The notes under the pieces: generated by a model | The model's input: the letters and a program-made list of their open reading frames with translations, nothing else | Database searches by the model: none | Told to the model about the DNA's origin: nothing | Position numbers and translations under genes: made by a program | Origin: Pseudomonadota bacterium | Lineage (GTDB): Bacteria > Verrucomicrobiota > Verrucomicrobiia > Limisphaerales > SXTU01 | Reading direction: 5' to 3' | NCBI GenBank assembly: GCA_009924135.1 | Contig: RFSE01000015.1 | Span: 1-58,800 of the forward strand | Length of the DNA stretch: 58,800 bases | Part shown: one piece after another, positions 8,311-15,738 of the stretch | How the letters are laid out: every line of letters begins with the position of its first letter | Position numbering within the stretch: position 1 is the stretch's first letter

Positions 8311-8679
8311 ATGGAGAGCATGCTTCCACCCCGACCCGCTGCCGCAGCGGGAGCCAAGCCGAAGCGTTCACACCTGACCGTCTGGCTCTGGGTGTTCAAC
8401 GTGGGTTTGCTCATCGTCGCCATCATGCTTTGGCCGCAACTGCATTGGCGTAAGATTAGCGACACCCCAGAAGGCATCGTCTGGCAGCGCGGTTCCACTA
8501 CGCACACGGACCACAACCGCGATGGAATCGTGGACGAGGAAATCGTCCGTCTTTCCAACGGCGACCTGCTCATCCGGCGTGACTCGGATTTGGACGGCTG
8601 GTTTGACCTGCGCTACATCGAACGCCGTGGCATTCCGACGAAACTGGAGACAATCCACGAGCAGGCCCCGAGGCATTGA
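8311..8679 (+). CDS. Small single-pass membrane protein with Asp-rich loops
   Basis: 122 residues, family not recognised. One transmembrane segment, about residues 29-48 (LTVWLWVFNVGLLIVAIMLW). The outer part carries two EF-hand/thrombospondin-like acidic loops, 'DHNRDGIVDEEI' and 'DSDLDGWFDLRY', which could bind Ca2+. A proline/alanine-rich cytoplasmic N-terminus precedes the helix. It is convergent with the next gene. The metal-binding idea is an inference from loop spacing (D-x-N-x-D-G). Confidence 0.65.
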   Translation: MESMLPPRPAAAAGAKPKRSHLTVWLWVFNVGLLIVAIMLWPQLHWRKISDTPEGIVWQRGSTTHTDHNRDGIVDEEIVRLSNGDLLIRRDSDLDGWFDLRYIERRGIPTKLETIHEQAPRH

Positions 8680-8769
8680 TTCACCTCAAATCCTGTTACG
8701 ACAGCCCGTCGGTCCGGGCGTTTGGAACGCCGTTCCTCACCGAGCGCCGCCAGTCTTTGGAACAGGAGC

Positions 8770-10479
8770 CTACTCCTTCTCCTGGCCGCTGTTCCAGTAG
8801 CGCTGCATCTCCTCCGCGCTGGGCACCTTGAGCGGGCGCACGATGCGGAAGCCGAGGAACTGCGCGTCAGTGAGATACCAGATGCTCTTGGGCAACTGCG
8901 GGTCCTGCTGCTTCCAAGATTTGTCGGAACCACGGCGGGCGCTGCTGCGCAGCTTGGCGATGCCGTCATCCCATGAACCACCCCGAACCGCCTGCGGATA
9001 AGGCGATGACTGCTTGAGCCAGGGGTCCTGGGTGATGCCCTTCACCTTGTCGTAGTTCGGCTCGTACTGGTCGATAACCCACTCGGCCACGTTGCCGTGC
9101 ATGTCGTAGAGGCCCCACGGATTGGGCTTCTTCTTGCCGACCTTCTGATACTTGAAGTCGCTGTTTCCCTCGAACCAGGCGTACTGCTTCGCATCCTTCG
9201 GGTCATCGCCCCAGGAGTAGGCGGTCGTGGTGCCGGCGCGGCAGGCGTACTCCCATTCCGCCTCGGTGGGCAGCCGGTAGAAGTGCCCGGTCTTAGCCGA
9301 AAGCCACTCGCAATACTTGTTCGCCGCGTGCTGCGTCATGCTGATGGCCGGGTAACCATCCTTGCCCATGCCGAAGGACATTTCCACGTAGGGCTTGGTG
9401 GGGCGGGCCACGGCGTCGGAAATCTTCGCCTTCGCTTCGTCCGTCTTGATCTGGTCCTTGAAGCGCTTCTCGGCGTCGATGTACATGAACAGTTCGAACT
9501 CGTTCCACGTGATCTCGTACTGGCCCATCCAGAAGGGCGAAATCTTCACGGCGTGTTGCGGCCCCTCATTGGCCTCGCGGCCCTTCTCGCCCGCCGGGCT
9601 GCCCATAAGGAACTCGCCCGCCGGAATCGGCACCAGCGCGTAACTGATCTCGCTACCCGGCACGGTGTTCGTGTAGGCCTTCATGTCAGCGGCGGTCTTC
9701 TCCGTGTGCGTCGCGGTGATGAACTTGTGGATGTTCGCCACGGTCTCGTTCTCATTCGCGCCGGGAGCAGCCTCCTTCTTCTTCTGCTGAAGCACAATGC
9801 CATCAGGCCAGACCGCACCCTGTTCAACCCACAGTTTGAGGGCGTCAATCTCCTCCTTGGTGAGCCGGTCCTTGGCCTTCGGGGGCATCACCTTCTCGTC
9901 CTCCAAGGACAAGGTGGTCGAGGTGTAAACGGGGCTCTTTGCCGGCTGGAAAGGCACCACGCCCGGACCGCTCTCACCGCCCTTGAAGGTCAGCTCGCGG
10001 GTCTCCATCCGCAGCTCGCCCTTCGCATGGCCTTCCTTGTGACACGCCACGCAATTGAATTCGAAGATCGGCTGGATGTCCTTCACGAAGTTGATCTTCT
10101 TGGACACGCCAAGCTTAACGCCAGCCGGCCATTTGGCCCCGGCATCGATCCACTGGCGGAGCTTCTCCTGCTGCGCCTTGGGCAACGGACCTTCCTTCGG
10201 CGGCGGCATGAAGCCGTCGTCCTCGGGCTTGAGGGTGGTGGAGATGAAGAGCTTGCTCTCCTTGGACTTGCCCGGCACGAGCGCCGTGCCGTTGTCACCG
10301 CCCTTGAGGGCATCGGCGAGGGTGTGCAGGCGCAGGCCGCCCTTCTTCTGCTCCTCCCCGTGACACTTGGTGCAATGGACCTCCAGAATGGGCTGGATGT
10401 CCTTCACGAAATCCACCTGGGCACTGGCAGTGCCCACCCAGGCCAACAAACCCAACGAGAATGCGATGCGAGTTTTCAT
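8770..10479 (-). CDS. Exported SUMF1-fold protein with two N-terminal cytochrome-type CxxCH modules
   Basis: 569 residues. A signal peptide is followed by two short planctomycete-type cytochrome modules. Each starts FVKDIQPI and carries a haem motif: C36-TKC-H40 and C143-VAC-H147. Residues from about 280 onward form a formylglycine-generating-enzyme (SUMF1/EgtB/PvdO) domain: '[11 protein letters not shown]', '[19 protein letters not shown]', '[16 protein letters not shown]', 'RGGSWDDG' and 'FLGFRIVRP'. The two cysteines used by true FGE (in its ...CYRYRC... segment) are missing: the matching stretch reads [11 protein letters not shown]. Sulfatase activation is therefore unlikely; substrate binding or electron transfer is more plausible. 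The ATG at 10479 is preferred to a TTG one codon earlier. Confidence 0.87.
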   Translation of the reverse strand: MKTRIAFSLGLLAWVGTASAQVDFVKDIQPILEVHCTKCHGEEQKKGGLRLHTLADALKGGDNGTALVPGKSKESKLFISTTLKPEDDGFMPPPKEGPLPKAQQEKLRQWIDAGAKWPAGVKLGVSKKINFVKDIQPIFEFNCVACHKEGHAKGELRMETRELTFKGGESGPGVVPFQPAKSPVYTSTTLSLEDEKVMPPKAKDRLTKEEIDALKLWVEQGAVWPDGIVLQQKKKEAAPGANENETVANIHKFITATHTEKTAADMKAYTNTVPGSEISYALVPIPAGEFLMGSPAGEKGREANEGPQHAVKISPFWMGQYEITWNEFELFMYIDAEKRFKDQIKTDEAKAKISDAVARPTKPYVEMSFGMGKDGYPAISMTQHAANKYCEWLSAKTGHFYRLPTEAEWEYACRAGTTTAYSWGDDPKDAKQYAWFEGNSDFKYQKVGKKKPNPWGLYDMHGNVAEWVIDQYEPNYDKVKGITQDPWLKQSSPYPQAVRGGSWDDGIAKLRSSARRGSDKSWKQQDPQLPKSIWYLTDAQFLGFRIVRPLKVPSAEEMQRYWNSGQEKE

Positions 10480-10587
10480 CAAAAGTTCGGGGTCAACCTA
10501 GTGGCGGAATCCCGAATTGGAAAGTCAAAGTTGGCAGTGGCTTAAGAACGACCGATTTTCTTGCCCCGGGTTCCGGCGAACGTTTAG

Positions 10588-11298
10588 TTGAATACCGACG
10601 GACCTCTTAGCATCTGGCAGTGTATGCTCTGCCCTCGTTGGAAACCCTGTCAAACGGCCAAGAGCGGGTCTGTGAAGCGTATTCCAAACGCCCGCCTGGC
10701 TGGATTTACCCTGATTGAACTACTTGTCGTCATCGCGATCATCGCCATTCTGGCCGGGATGCTGTTGCCAGCCTTAAGCAAGGCCCAGGAAAAAGCCCGG
10801 GGCACGCGCTGCATGAGCAACTCGCGGCAACTGGCGTTCGCCTACAAATTTTACACGGATGACGCGGACGGAAAGCTGGTGGAACTCGCGCGCGACGATC
10901 CGAATGCGAATGTGACCTGCCCCAATCCCATTGCCGCCCATGGACCAACCTACATTTGGTGGCCGGATTTGTTATCCAAGATCGTGAGTGGTAACAGCAA
11001 CGTTTTTGTGTGTCCGAGCGTCAAAGTGGGCACTTTGGGCATCGGTATGAACCACATGGAACTGGGCAAATGGATACCCACAGGCAATAACTCATTCAAG
11101 GAGACTGATCTGGCCAAACCGGAGGATACCATCGTCCTGGCCGATGCCGGGCAGATGAGCCTGACCTCCATCCCGTCGCCAACCCTCAACCCGGATAACT
11201 GGCAACTGCAAACGCCGATGTCAGGCACGCTGTTGTGGCGCACGCCATCAAATACCCCGTACTACGAACGCACGGGCGTTTGGCAACGGCTGTGGTGA
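10588..11298 (+). CDS. Type II secretion/pilin-like pseudopilin, C-terminus cut by a frameshift
   Basis: Prepilin-type leader '[16 protein letters not shown]' with the Gly-Phe cleavage site and Glu5, then the DUF1559-like verrucomicrobial core ('[21 protein letters not shown]', 'DTIVLADAG'). The start is uncertain: TTG at 10588, ATG at 10624 or GTG at 10672. The GTG gives the shortest and most typical leader ([10 protein letters not shown]). The frame stops after '[10 protein letters not shown]', before the expected C-terminal block. That block is present one frame over, downstream. Exported, inner-membrane-anchored pseudopilins of this kind occur in dozens of copies in these genomes. Confidence 0.8.
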   Translation: MNTDGPLSIWQCMLCPRWKPCQTAKSGSVKRIPNARLAGFTLIELLVVIAIIAILAGMLLPALSKAQEKARGTRCMSNSRQLAFAYKFYTDDADGKLVELARDDPNANVTCPNPIAAHGPTYIWWPDLLSKIVSGNSNVFVCPSVKVGTLGIGMNHMELGKWIPTGNNSFKETDLAKPEDTIVLADAGQMSLTSIPSPTLNPDNWQLQTPMSGTLLWRTPSNTPYYERTGVWQRLW

Positions 11299-11452
11299 GC
11301 GGGTGGTTAACCGGCACAGCGGCCGGGCGTCCGCCATTTATGTGAACGGCCGGGCGGACTTCCTGCCCGCCAGCCAGTTCGGGTTTCAGGACCCGGTGAC
11401 GGGGGCAACCATCGCGGTGGGAGATCCCCGGGCGTTGTGGGATCGGCAATAG
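11279..11452 (+). pseudogene. Out-of-frame C-terminal part of the pseudopilin
   Basis: In the +1 frame after the stop, the text reads '[19 protein letters not shown]' then 'ADFLPASQFGFQDPVTG' and ends at TAG 11450-11452. This is the normal pseudopilin ending (RHSGR-----NGRAD). Removing one T from the TTT at 11279-11281 joins the parts as [19 protein letters not shown]. Either the gene is a recent pseudogene or the assembly has a one-base error here. Confidence 0.7.
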
Positions 11453-11467
11453 GTCAAGTCCGGCTGG

Positions 11468-11878
11468 CTAATTGCCAAGCACGACGTGGCCCTTTTTCGG
11501 ATCAATAACGAACCGCTTTCCCGGTGGGGCTGCTGGCACGCTGTTGAGCATTTTCGCCTGCACCAGTTCTTCTAAGTCCTTGGGCAAGGAGCCTTTTGAC
11601 ATCACCCAAGCCTGCACCAAATCGTCCAGTACTTGAAGCTGCAACTGGGGATTCCCGCTGGCCAGTTTCTTATCCAGTTCACTTTGAGCTATTGCCGCCG
11701 GTGAATTGGCAGGCAAGGCAGGCGCGGGGGTAAATGTACCTTTCGGTGCGGGTGCGGAAGCGGGATCGGCCACCGCCCCCGGACTCACCGGAGCCGCGTC
11801 AGAGGGCGGGTTGGCTTTTTTACGGCAACCGGAAACGATCAGGGTTAGGGCGCAGAGGCAAAGGAGTGTTTGTTTCAT
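11468..11878 (-). CDS. Small lipoprotein divergent from the Fur-like regulator
   Basis: 136 residues from ATG at 11878. Lipoprotein signal MKQTLLCLCALTLIVSGC with lipobox VSGC and Cys18. It is followed by a Pro/Ala-rich linker (residues 24-62) and a small folded region with 'LDDLVQAWVMSKGSLPKDLEELV' split across residues 84-106. The C-terminal block 'PAAPPGKRFVIDPKKGHVV' is a pattern common in verrucomicrobial short exported proteins. The specific function is unknown. Longer readings of the frame run through the regulator on the other strand and are not credible. It shares the intergenic operator palindrome at 11965-11985. Confidence 0.8.
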   Translation of the reverse strand: MKQTLLCLCALTLIVSGCRKKANPPSDAAPVSPGAVADPASAPAPKGTFTPAPALPANSPAAIAQSELDKKLASGNPQLQLQVLDDLVQAWVMSKGSLPKDLEELVQAKMLNSVPAAPPGKRFVIDPKKGHVVLGN

Positions 11879-11964
11879 GGTTTGTGTTGAGCACCATACC
11901 AAGAGCTTGCCCGGAACGCCAGCCCGCAAGTGCCTGAATACCAGCCTCGTTTCCCCGCTGCCTT

Positions 11965-11985
11965 GATTTAGAATAATTCTAAATC
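11965..11985. promoter_or_regulatory. Perfect palindromic Fur/PerR-type operator
   Basis: Half-site GATTTAGAAT at 11965-11974 and its exact complement ATTCTAAATC at 11976-11985 flank a single central A. The 15-base core TTAGAATAATTCTAA closely resembles the PerR box consensus TTATAATNATTATAA. It lies 35 bases before the regulator's ATG and 86 bases before the divergent lipoprotein start. Autoregulation and control of both genes are inferred. Confidence 0.8.
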
Positions 11986-12020
11986 TTGACGCACGCCGTT
12001 CCGGGGCTACCTTGCGCGCC

Positions 12021-12467
12021 ATGCGAACGGCCTCGCCAAAAGCTCCGTCGGAATCCAACCTGAACACGCACCTCGCCAACAGCGGACTGCGCCTCACCCC
12101 GCAGCGCCAACGCGTCCACGAGGTGCTGCGCGAGAAGATGGACCACCCGACCGCCGACCAGGTCTTCCTCCGCGCCAAGGACAAGATGCCGGAGATCTCC
12201 ATGGCCACGGTGTACAACTGCCTCGATGCCCTCGTGCAGTGTGGCCTCGTGCGGCAGGTCACCCTCGACCGCGGCGCGACCCGCTACTGCCCGAACATGC
12301 AGGATCACTCGCATTTCTATTGCGACAACTGCGGCAGTGTTTACGACATCCTCCAGACCATTTCCCCCGAGGAGGCCGACATCAAGATCCCGCGCGGCTT
12401 CCGCCTGGACAACATCGAAACCAACCTCCACGGCCTCTGCCCCGATTGCGCGGCGAAGGCGAAGTGA
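12021..12467 (+). CDS. Fur/PerR-family metal-dependent repressor
   Basis: 148 residues from ATG at 12021. The winged-helix recognition region reads 'MATVYNCLDALVQCGLVRQ', and the dimerisation domain has two structural-zinc pairs, CDNC and CPDC. Regulatory-metal residues seen in PerR have visible counterparts: His in KMDHPTADQ, the two His of DHSHFYC and Asp in VYDI. The position of PerR Asp85 appears to be Cys (RYCPNM) in an ungapped hand alignment. Whether it senses iron, manganese or peroxide is open. It precedes sufB in the same direction and has its own palindromic operator, so it is the probable controller of the suf genes. Confidence 0.9.
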   Translation: MRTASPKAPSESNLNTHLANSGLRLTPQRQRVHEVLREKMDHPTADQVFLRAKDKMPEISMATVYNCLDALVQCGLVRQVTLDRGATRYCPNMQDHSHFYCDNCGSVYDILQTISPEEADIKIPRGFRLDNIETNLHGLCPDCAAKAK

Positions 12468-12480
12468 ACCCATTCCCTTG

Positions 12481-12629
12481 CCACAGATGAACACAGATGG
12501 GACACAGATGAAAGGCGGGGTAGGAACGGCAATGGCTTCAGCCGCAGCTTTACCATTCGCGTCCATTCGCGTGATTCGCGGGCACCTTTTCCCTTCCCCG
12601 ATCTGTGTTTCATCTGTGACCATCTGTGG
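12481..12629. repeat. CCACAGATG inverted-repeat element, copy A (fur-sufB gap)
   Basis: Left end: CCACAGATG, CACAGATG and CACAGATG in tandem from 12481. The right end, read in reverse complement from 12629, gives the same CCACAGATG--CACAGATG---CACAGAT series. The centre contains ATTCGCG units. Copies B, C and a half copy D lie at other suf-region gene boundaries. Non-coding; it could form a long hairpin in the transcript. Confidence 0.8.
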
Positions 12630-12645
12630 CTAAACCATTTTCCCA

Positions 12646-14091
12646 ATGAGCGAATCCCTGAACACCATCGAAGAGTTCGTCGCGTCCGATTACAAGTACG
12701 GCTTCGTCACGAACATCGAGTCCGACACCGTCCCGCCGGGCTTGAGCGAGGACACCATCCGCTTCATCTCGGCCAAGAAGAAGGAGCCGGCCTGGTTCAC
12801 CGAATGGCGGCTGAAAGCCTTCCGCCATTGGCAGACCATGGAGGAGCCGAAGTGGCCGAACGTCCACTACACGCAGACGGATTATCAGTCCATCAGCTAC
12901 TACTCCGCGCCCAAGCAGAAGAAGACCCTCAACTCGCTCGACGAGGTGGACCCGGAACTGCGCAAGACCTTCGACAAGCTCGGCATTTCGCTCAACGAAC
13001 AAAAGCGCCTCTCCGGCGTGGCCGTGGACGCCGTCGTGGACAGCGTGTCCGTGGCGACGACCTTCAAAACCGAACTGGCCAAACAGGGCATCATCTTCTG
13101 CTCGTTCTCCGAAGCCGTCACCCATCACCCGGAACTCGTGCAGAAGTATCTCGGCTCCGTCGTCCCGCACACGGACAACTTCTACGCCGCACTGAACTCC
13201 GCCGTCTTCACCGATGGTTCCTTCTGCTACATTCCCAAGGGCGTCCGCTGCCCCATGGAGTTGTCCACCTACTTCCGCATCGAGGCCGCGAACACCGGCC
13301 AGTTCGAGCGCACGCTCATCGTCGCGGACGAGGGGGCCTACGTCAGCTACCTCGAAGGCTGCACCGCCCCGATGCGCGATGAAAACCAGCTCCACGCCGC
13401 CGTCGTGGAACTCATCGCGATGGACAACGCGCAGATCAAGTACAGCACCGTCCAAAACTGGTATCCCGGCGACAAGGACGGCAAGGGCGGCATCTACAAC
13501 TTCGTCACCAAGCGCGGCCTCTGCAAAGGCGCGAGCTCGAAGATCTCCTGGACGCAGGTCGAAACCGGTTCCGCCATCACGTGGAAGTATCCGAGCTGCA
13601 TCCTTCAGGGCGACAACTCCCAAGGGGAGTTCTACTCCGTCGCGCTCACGAACCACATGCAGCAGGCCGATACGGGCACGAAGATGATCCACATCGGCAA
13701 GAACACCCGCAGCACAATCGTCAGCAAGGGCATCAGCGCCGGACGCGGTCAGAACAGCTATCGCGGCCAGGTGAAGATCATGAAAGGCGCGGCCAACGCC
13801 CGCAACTTCTCCCAGTGCGACTCGCTCCTGCTCGGCGACAAATGCGGCGCGCACACCTTCCCGTACATCGACGTGCAAAACTCCACCGCACAGGTCGAGC
13901 ACGAGGCCAGCACGTCCAAAATCGGCGAAGACCAGATTTTCTACCTCAACCAGCGCGGCCTCGAAACCCAGGACGCCGTGAACATGATCGTCAACGGCTT
14001 CTGCAAGGAAGTCTTCCGCGAACTGCCGATGGAATTCGCCGTCGAAGCCCAGAAGCTGCTGGGCGTGAGCTTGGATGGCAGCGTGGGCTAA
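12646..14091 (+). CDS. sufB: Fe-S cluster assembly scaffold SufB
   Basis: 481 residues, normal SufB length. Diagnostic text: '[20 protein letters not shown]', '[20 protein letters not shown]', '[19 protein letters not shown]', '[17 protein letters not shown]' and '[20 protein letters not shown]' then [11 protein letters not shown]. The conserved C-terminal beta-helix cysteines and the His/Glu residues of the SufB/SufD cluster site are present. It acts in the cytoplasm with SufC and SufD as the SufBC2D scaffold on which clusters are built. It is first in the suf series after the Fur-like regulator. A small LysM gene separates it from sufC. Confidence 0.97.
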   Translation: MSESLNTIEEFVASDYKYGFVTNIESDTVPPGLSEDTIRFISAKKKEPAWFTEWRLKAFRHWQTMEEPKWPNVHYTQTDYQSISYYSAPKQKKTLNSLDEVDPELRKTFDKLGISLNEQKRLSGVAVDAVVDSVSVATTFKTELAKQGIIFCSFSEAVTHHPELVQKYLGSVVPHTDNFYAALNSAVFTDGSFCYIPKGVRCPMELSTYFRIEAANTGQFERTLIVADEGAYVSYLEGCTAPMRDENQLHAAVVELIAMDNAQIKYSTVQNWYPGDKDGKGGIYNFVTKRGLCKGASSKISWTQVETGSAITWKYPSCILQGDNSQGEFYSVALTNHMQQADTGTKMIHIGKNTRSTIVSKGISAGRGQNSYRGQVKIMKGAANARNFSQCDSLLLGDKCGAHTFPYIDVQNSTAQVEHEASTSKIGEDQIFYLNQRGLETQDAVNMIVNGFCKEVFRELPMEFAVEAQKLLGVSLDGSVG

Positions 14092-14095
14092 ACCA

Positions 14096-14190
14096 AAGCG
14101 CTGAAAGCGCGCAAAACGATAGCCCAGGGCAACGCCCTGGGTAATACGCGAAAACGAAGCACAAGCCCTGAAAGGGCGATACAACAACGG
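14096..14190. repeat. Palindrome-rich REP-like element
   Basis: Three small hairpins in a row: CGCTGAAAGCG near 14099, CCCAGGGCAACGCCCTGGG at 14123-14141, and GCCCTGAAAGGGC at 14165-14177, linked by AAAACGA-type spacers. This is a common interspersed repeat type in Bacteroidota and PVC genomes. It lies immediately upstream of the LysM gene. Confidence 0.65.
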
Positions 14191-14193
14191 CAG

Positions 14194-14841
14194 ATGAAAC
14201 TTCAAACCGCCATCCAATATTTGGCAGTTGGTTCGTTGCTGGTCGTGCTCCAAACTTGGGCGCAAGAATTGCCGAAAATTCCTTTGCCGTCTGAAATCTC
14301 GGCCTATGAACGCGAAAAGCCAGTCTTTAACACGAAGAGCCTTGGCCGAGAGCGTGGAGATGCCCTGTTCACGCTACTGGATGGCGGGCGCAGTTGCGAA
14401 CGCTGGATGCAGAACGGGCTTCCACCCGGCATCGTTTGCGCTCTTCCAGCCCCACCTTCGTACTGGTTCACCGCGAATCGAAAAGACGGAACCAATTACT
14501 CGGTAGGATTGACACAAGACGGCGGATTGCTGCACTTGCGCGAGGGTCTATACGTAGTCCCAAAGGCCAAGCAAGAAGCCATCCAGAAAGTTCTGCGCGA
14601 CCTTGGTGCAGACTTGAAACGTGAAGTCCTTTCTGCGCCCAAACCCTTGACCTACACCGTCGGAACCTTGAACGACGGAGGAACGCTGTCTGGCATTTCA
14701 CGCCTATTCTACGGGGATGCTTCTCAATGGAAGAGAATCCAAGAAGCGAATCGAAAAACGCTCAATAACCCGAACGTGATCGACGACCGGATGAAATTAG
14801 TCATCCCCGAACTTCTAAACGCTAAGACTCCAAAACTTTGA
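14194..14841 (+). CDS. Exported LysM-domain protein inserted between sufB and sufC
   Basis: 215 residues with a signal peptide (MKLQTAIQYLAVGSLLVVLQ-TWA). The middle part is unrecognised. A C-terminal LysM-like domain, about residues 152-208, reads 'TYTVGTLNDGGTLSGISRLF' then 'YGDASQWKRIQEANRKTL' and 'DDRMKLVIPEL'. LysM binds peptidoglycan or other GlcNAc polymers. Codon use (AAA, GAA, TTG, AAC) and lower GC stand out against sufB and sufC. With the REP-like element in front, this suggests the gene was inserted into the suf series. No link to Fe-S chemistry is visible. Confidence 0.8.
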   Translation: MKLQTAIQYLAVGSLLVVLQTWAQELPKIPLPSEISAYEREKPVFNTKSLGRERGDALFTLLDGGRSCERWMQNGLPPGIVCALPAPPSYWFTANRKDGTNYSVGLTQDGGLLHLREGLYVVPKAKQEAIQKVLRDLGADLKREVLSAPKPLTYTVGTLNDGGTLSGISRLFYGDASQWKRIQEANRKTLNNPNVIDDRMKLVIPELLNAKTPKL

Positions 14842-14888
14842 CCCAACTTCGCAACACTTCGATCACTGATCACTGACCACTATCCCCA

Positions 14889-15653
14889 ATGAGCCAACCA
14901 CTAATCGAAATCAAGAACCTCAGCGCCGGTGTCAACGGCAAGCAGATCCTCAAGGGCATCAACCTCGTCGTCCGCCCGGGCGAAGTCCATGCCATCATGG
15001 GGCCGAACGGCTCCGGCAAGAGCACGCTCGGCTACGTCCTCGCCGGCCGCAAAGGCTACGACGTCACCGGTGGCTCCGTGATCTACGACGGCAAGGACTT
15101 GATCGCCCTGCCCCCCGAGGACCGCGCGCGTGAGGGCCTGTTCCTCGCCTTCCAGTATCCCGTCGAGATTCCCGGCGTGAACAACACCTACTTCCTCCGC
15201 GCCGCCTACAACGAGCAGCGCAAGCATCGCGGCCTGGAGGAGATGGACGCCGTGGATTTCCTCACCATCGTGAAGGAGAAGATGAAGCTGCTCGAACTCC
15301 CCGAAGGCATGCTCAAGCGCGCCGTCAACGAGGGCTTCTCCGGCGGCGAGAAGAAGCGCAACGAAATCTTCCAGATGGCCGTACTCGACCCGAAGCTCGC
15401 CATCCTTGACGAGACCGACTCCGGCCTGGACATCGACGCGCTGCGCATCGTCGCTGAAGGCGTCAACAAGCTGAAGCGCCCCGACAACGCATCCATCGTC
15501 ATCACCCACTACCAACGCCTGCTGAACTACATCGTGCCCGACTTCGTGCATGTGCTCTGGAACGGCCAGATCATCAAGTCTGGCGGCAAGGACCTCGCGC
15601 TGGAGCTGGAAGAAAAGGGCTACGACTGGCTCATCGGCAAGACCGCGAAGTAA
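14889..15653 (+). CDS. sufC: Fe-S assembly ATPase SufC
   Basis: 254 residues, ABC-type soluble ATPase. Walker A GPNGSGKST at 38-46, Q-loop in LFLAFQYP (84-91), signature SGGEKKR at 151-157 and Walker B AILDETDSGLD at 171-181 in the SufC-specific form. The H-loop follows in SIVITHYQRLL. It energises the SufBC2D complex. Family signature and neighbours leave no real alternative. Confidence 0.97.
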   Translation: MSQPLIEIKNLSAGVNGKQILKGINLVVRPGEVHAIMGPNGSGKSTLGYVLAGRKGYDVTGGSVIYDGKDLIALPPEDRAREGLFLAFQYPVEIPGVNNTYFLRAAYNEQRKHRGLEEMDAVDFLTIVKEKMKLLELPEGMLKRAVNEGFSGGEKKRNEIFQMAVLDPKLAILDETDSGLDIDALRIVAEGVNKLKRPDNASIVITHYQRLLNYIVPDFVHVLWNGQIIKSGGKDLALELEEKGYDWLIGKTAK

Positions 15654-15654
15654 C

Positions 15655-15723
15655 CGGAACGCCGGTCTCCGACCCGGCAATAATTGAATTTTACAACGCG
15701 CCGGGTCGGAGACCGGCGCTCCG
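15655..15723. repeat. Inverted repeat, 24-bp arms, between sufC and sufD
   Basis: The arm at 15655-15678 (CGGAACGCCGG...CCCGGC) is found in reverse complement at 15700-15723 with one mismatch, around a 21-base A/T-rich loop. Each arm contains its own GCCGG/CCGGC stem. It is the same family as 5108-5131. The structure could attenuate read-through from sufC to sufD. Confidence 0.7.
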
Positions 15724-15738
15724 AAAAATGATCGTGCC

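Noticed and set aside
8770-10479. Genuine formylglycine-generating enzyme
   Set aside because: Catalytic cysteines are absent and no sulfatase gene is seen in the window.
11879-12262. N-terminal extension of the small lipoprotein
   Set aside because: It would run through the operator palindrome and the regulator gene on the other strand, and would bury the lipoprotein signal inside the protein.
12481-12629. CRISPR-like array (repeated CACAGATG units)
   Set aside because: Units are only 8-9 bases, spaced 2-3 bases apart and arranged as an inverted pair; there are no spacers or cas genes.
12610-14265. Long minus-strand frame opposite sufB
   Set aside because: sufB is unmistakable on the plus strand. 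The antisense product has no family character.
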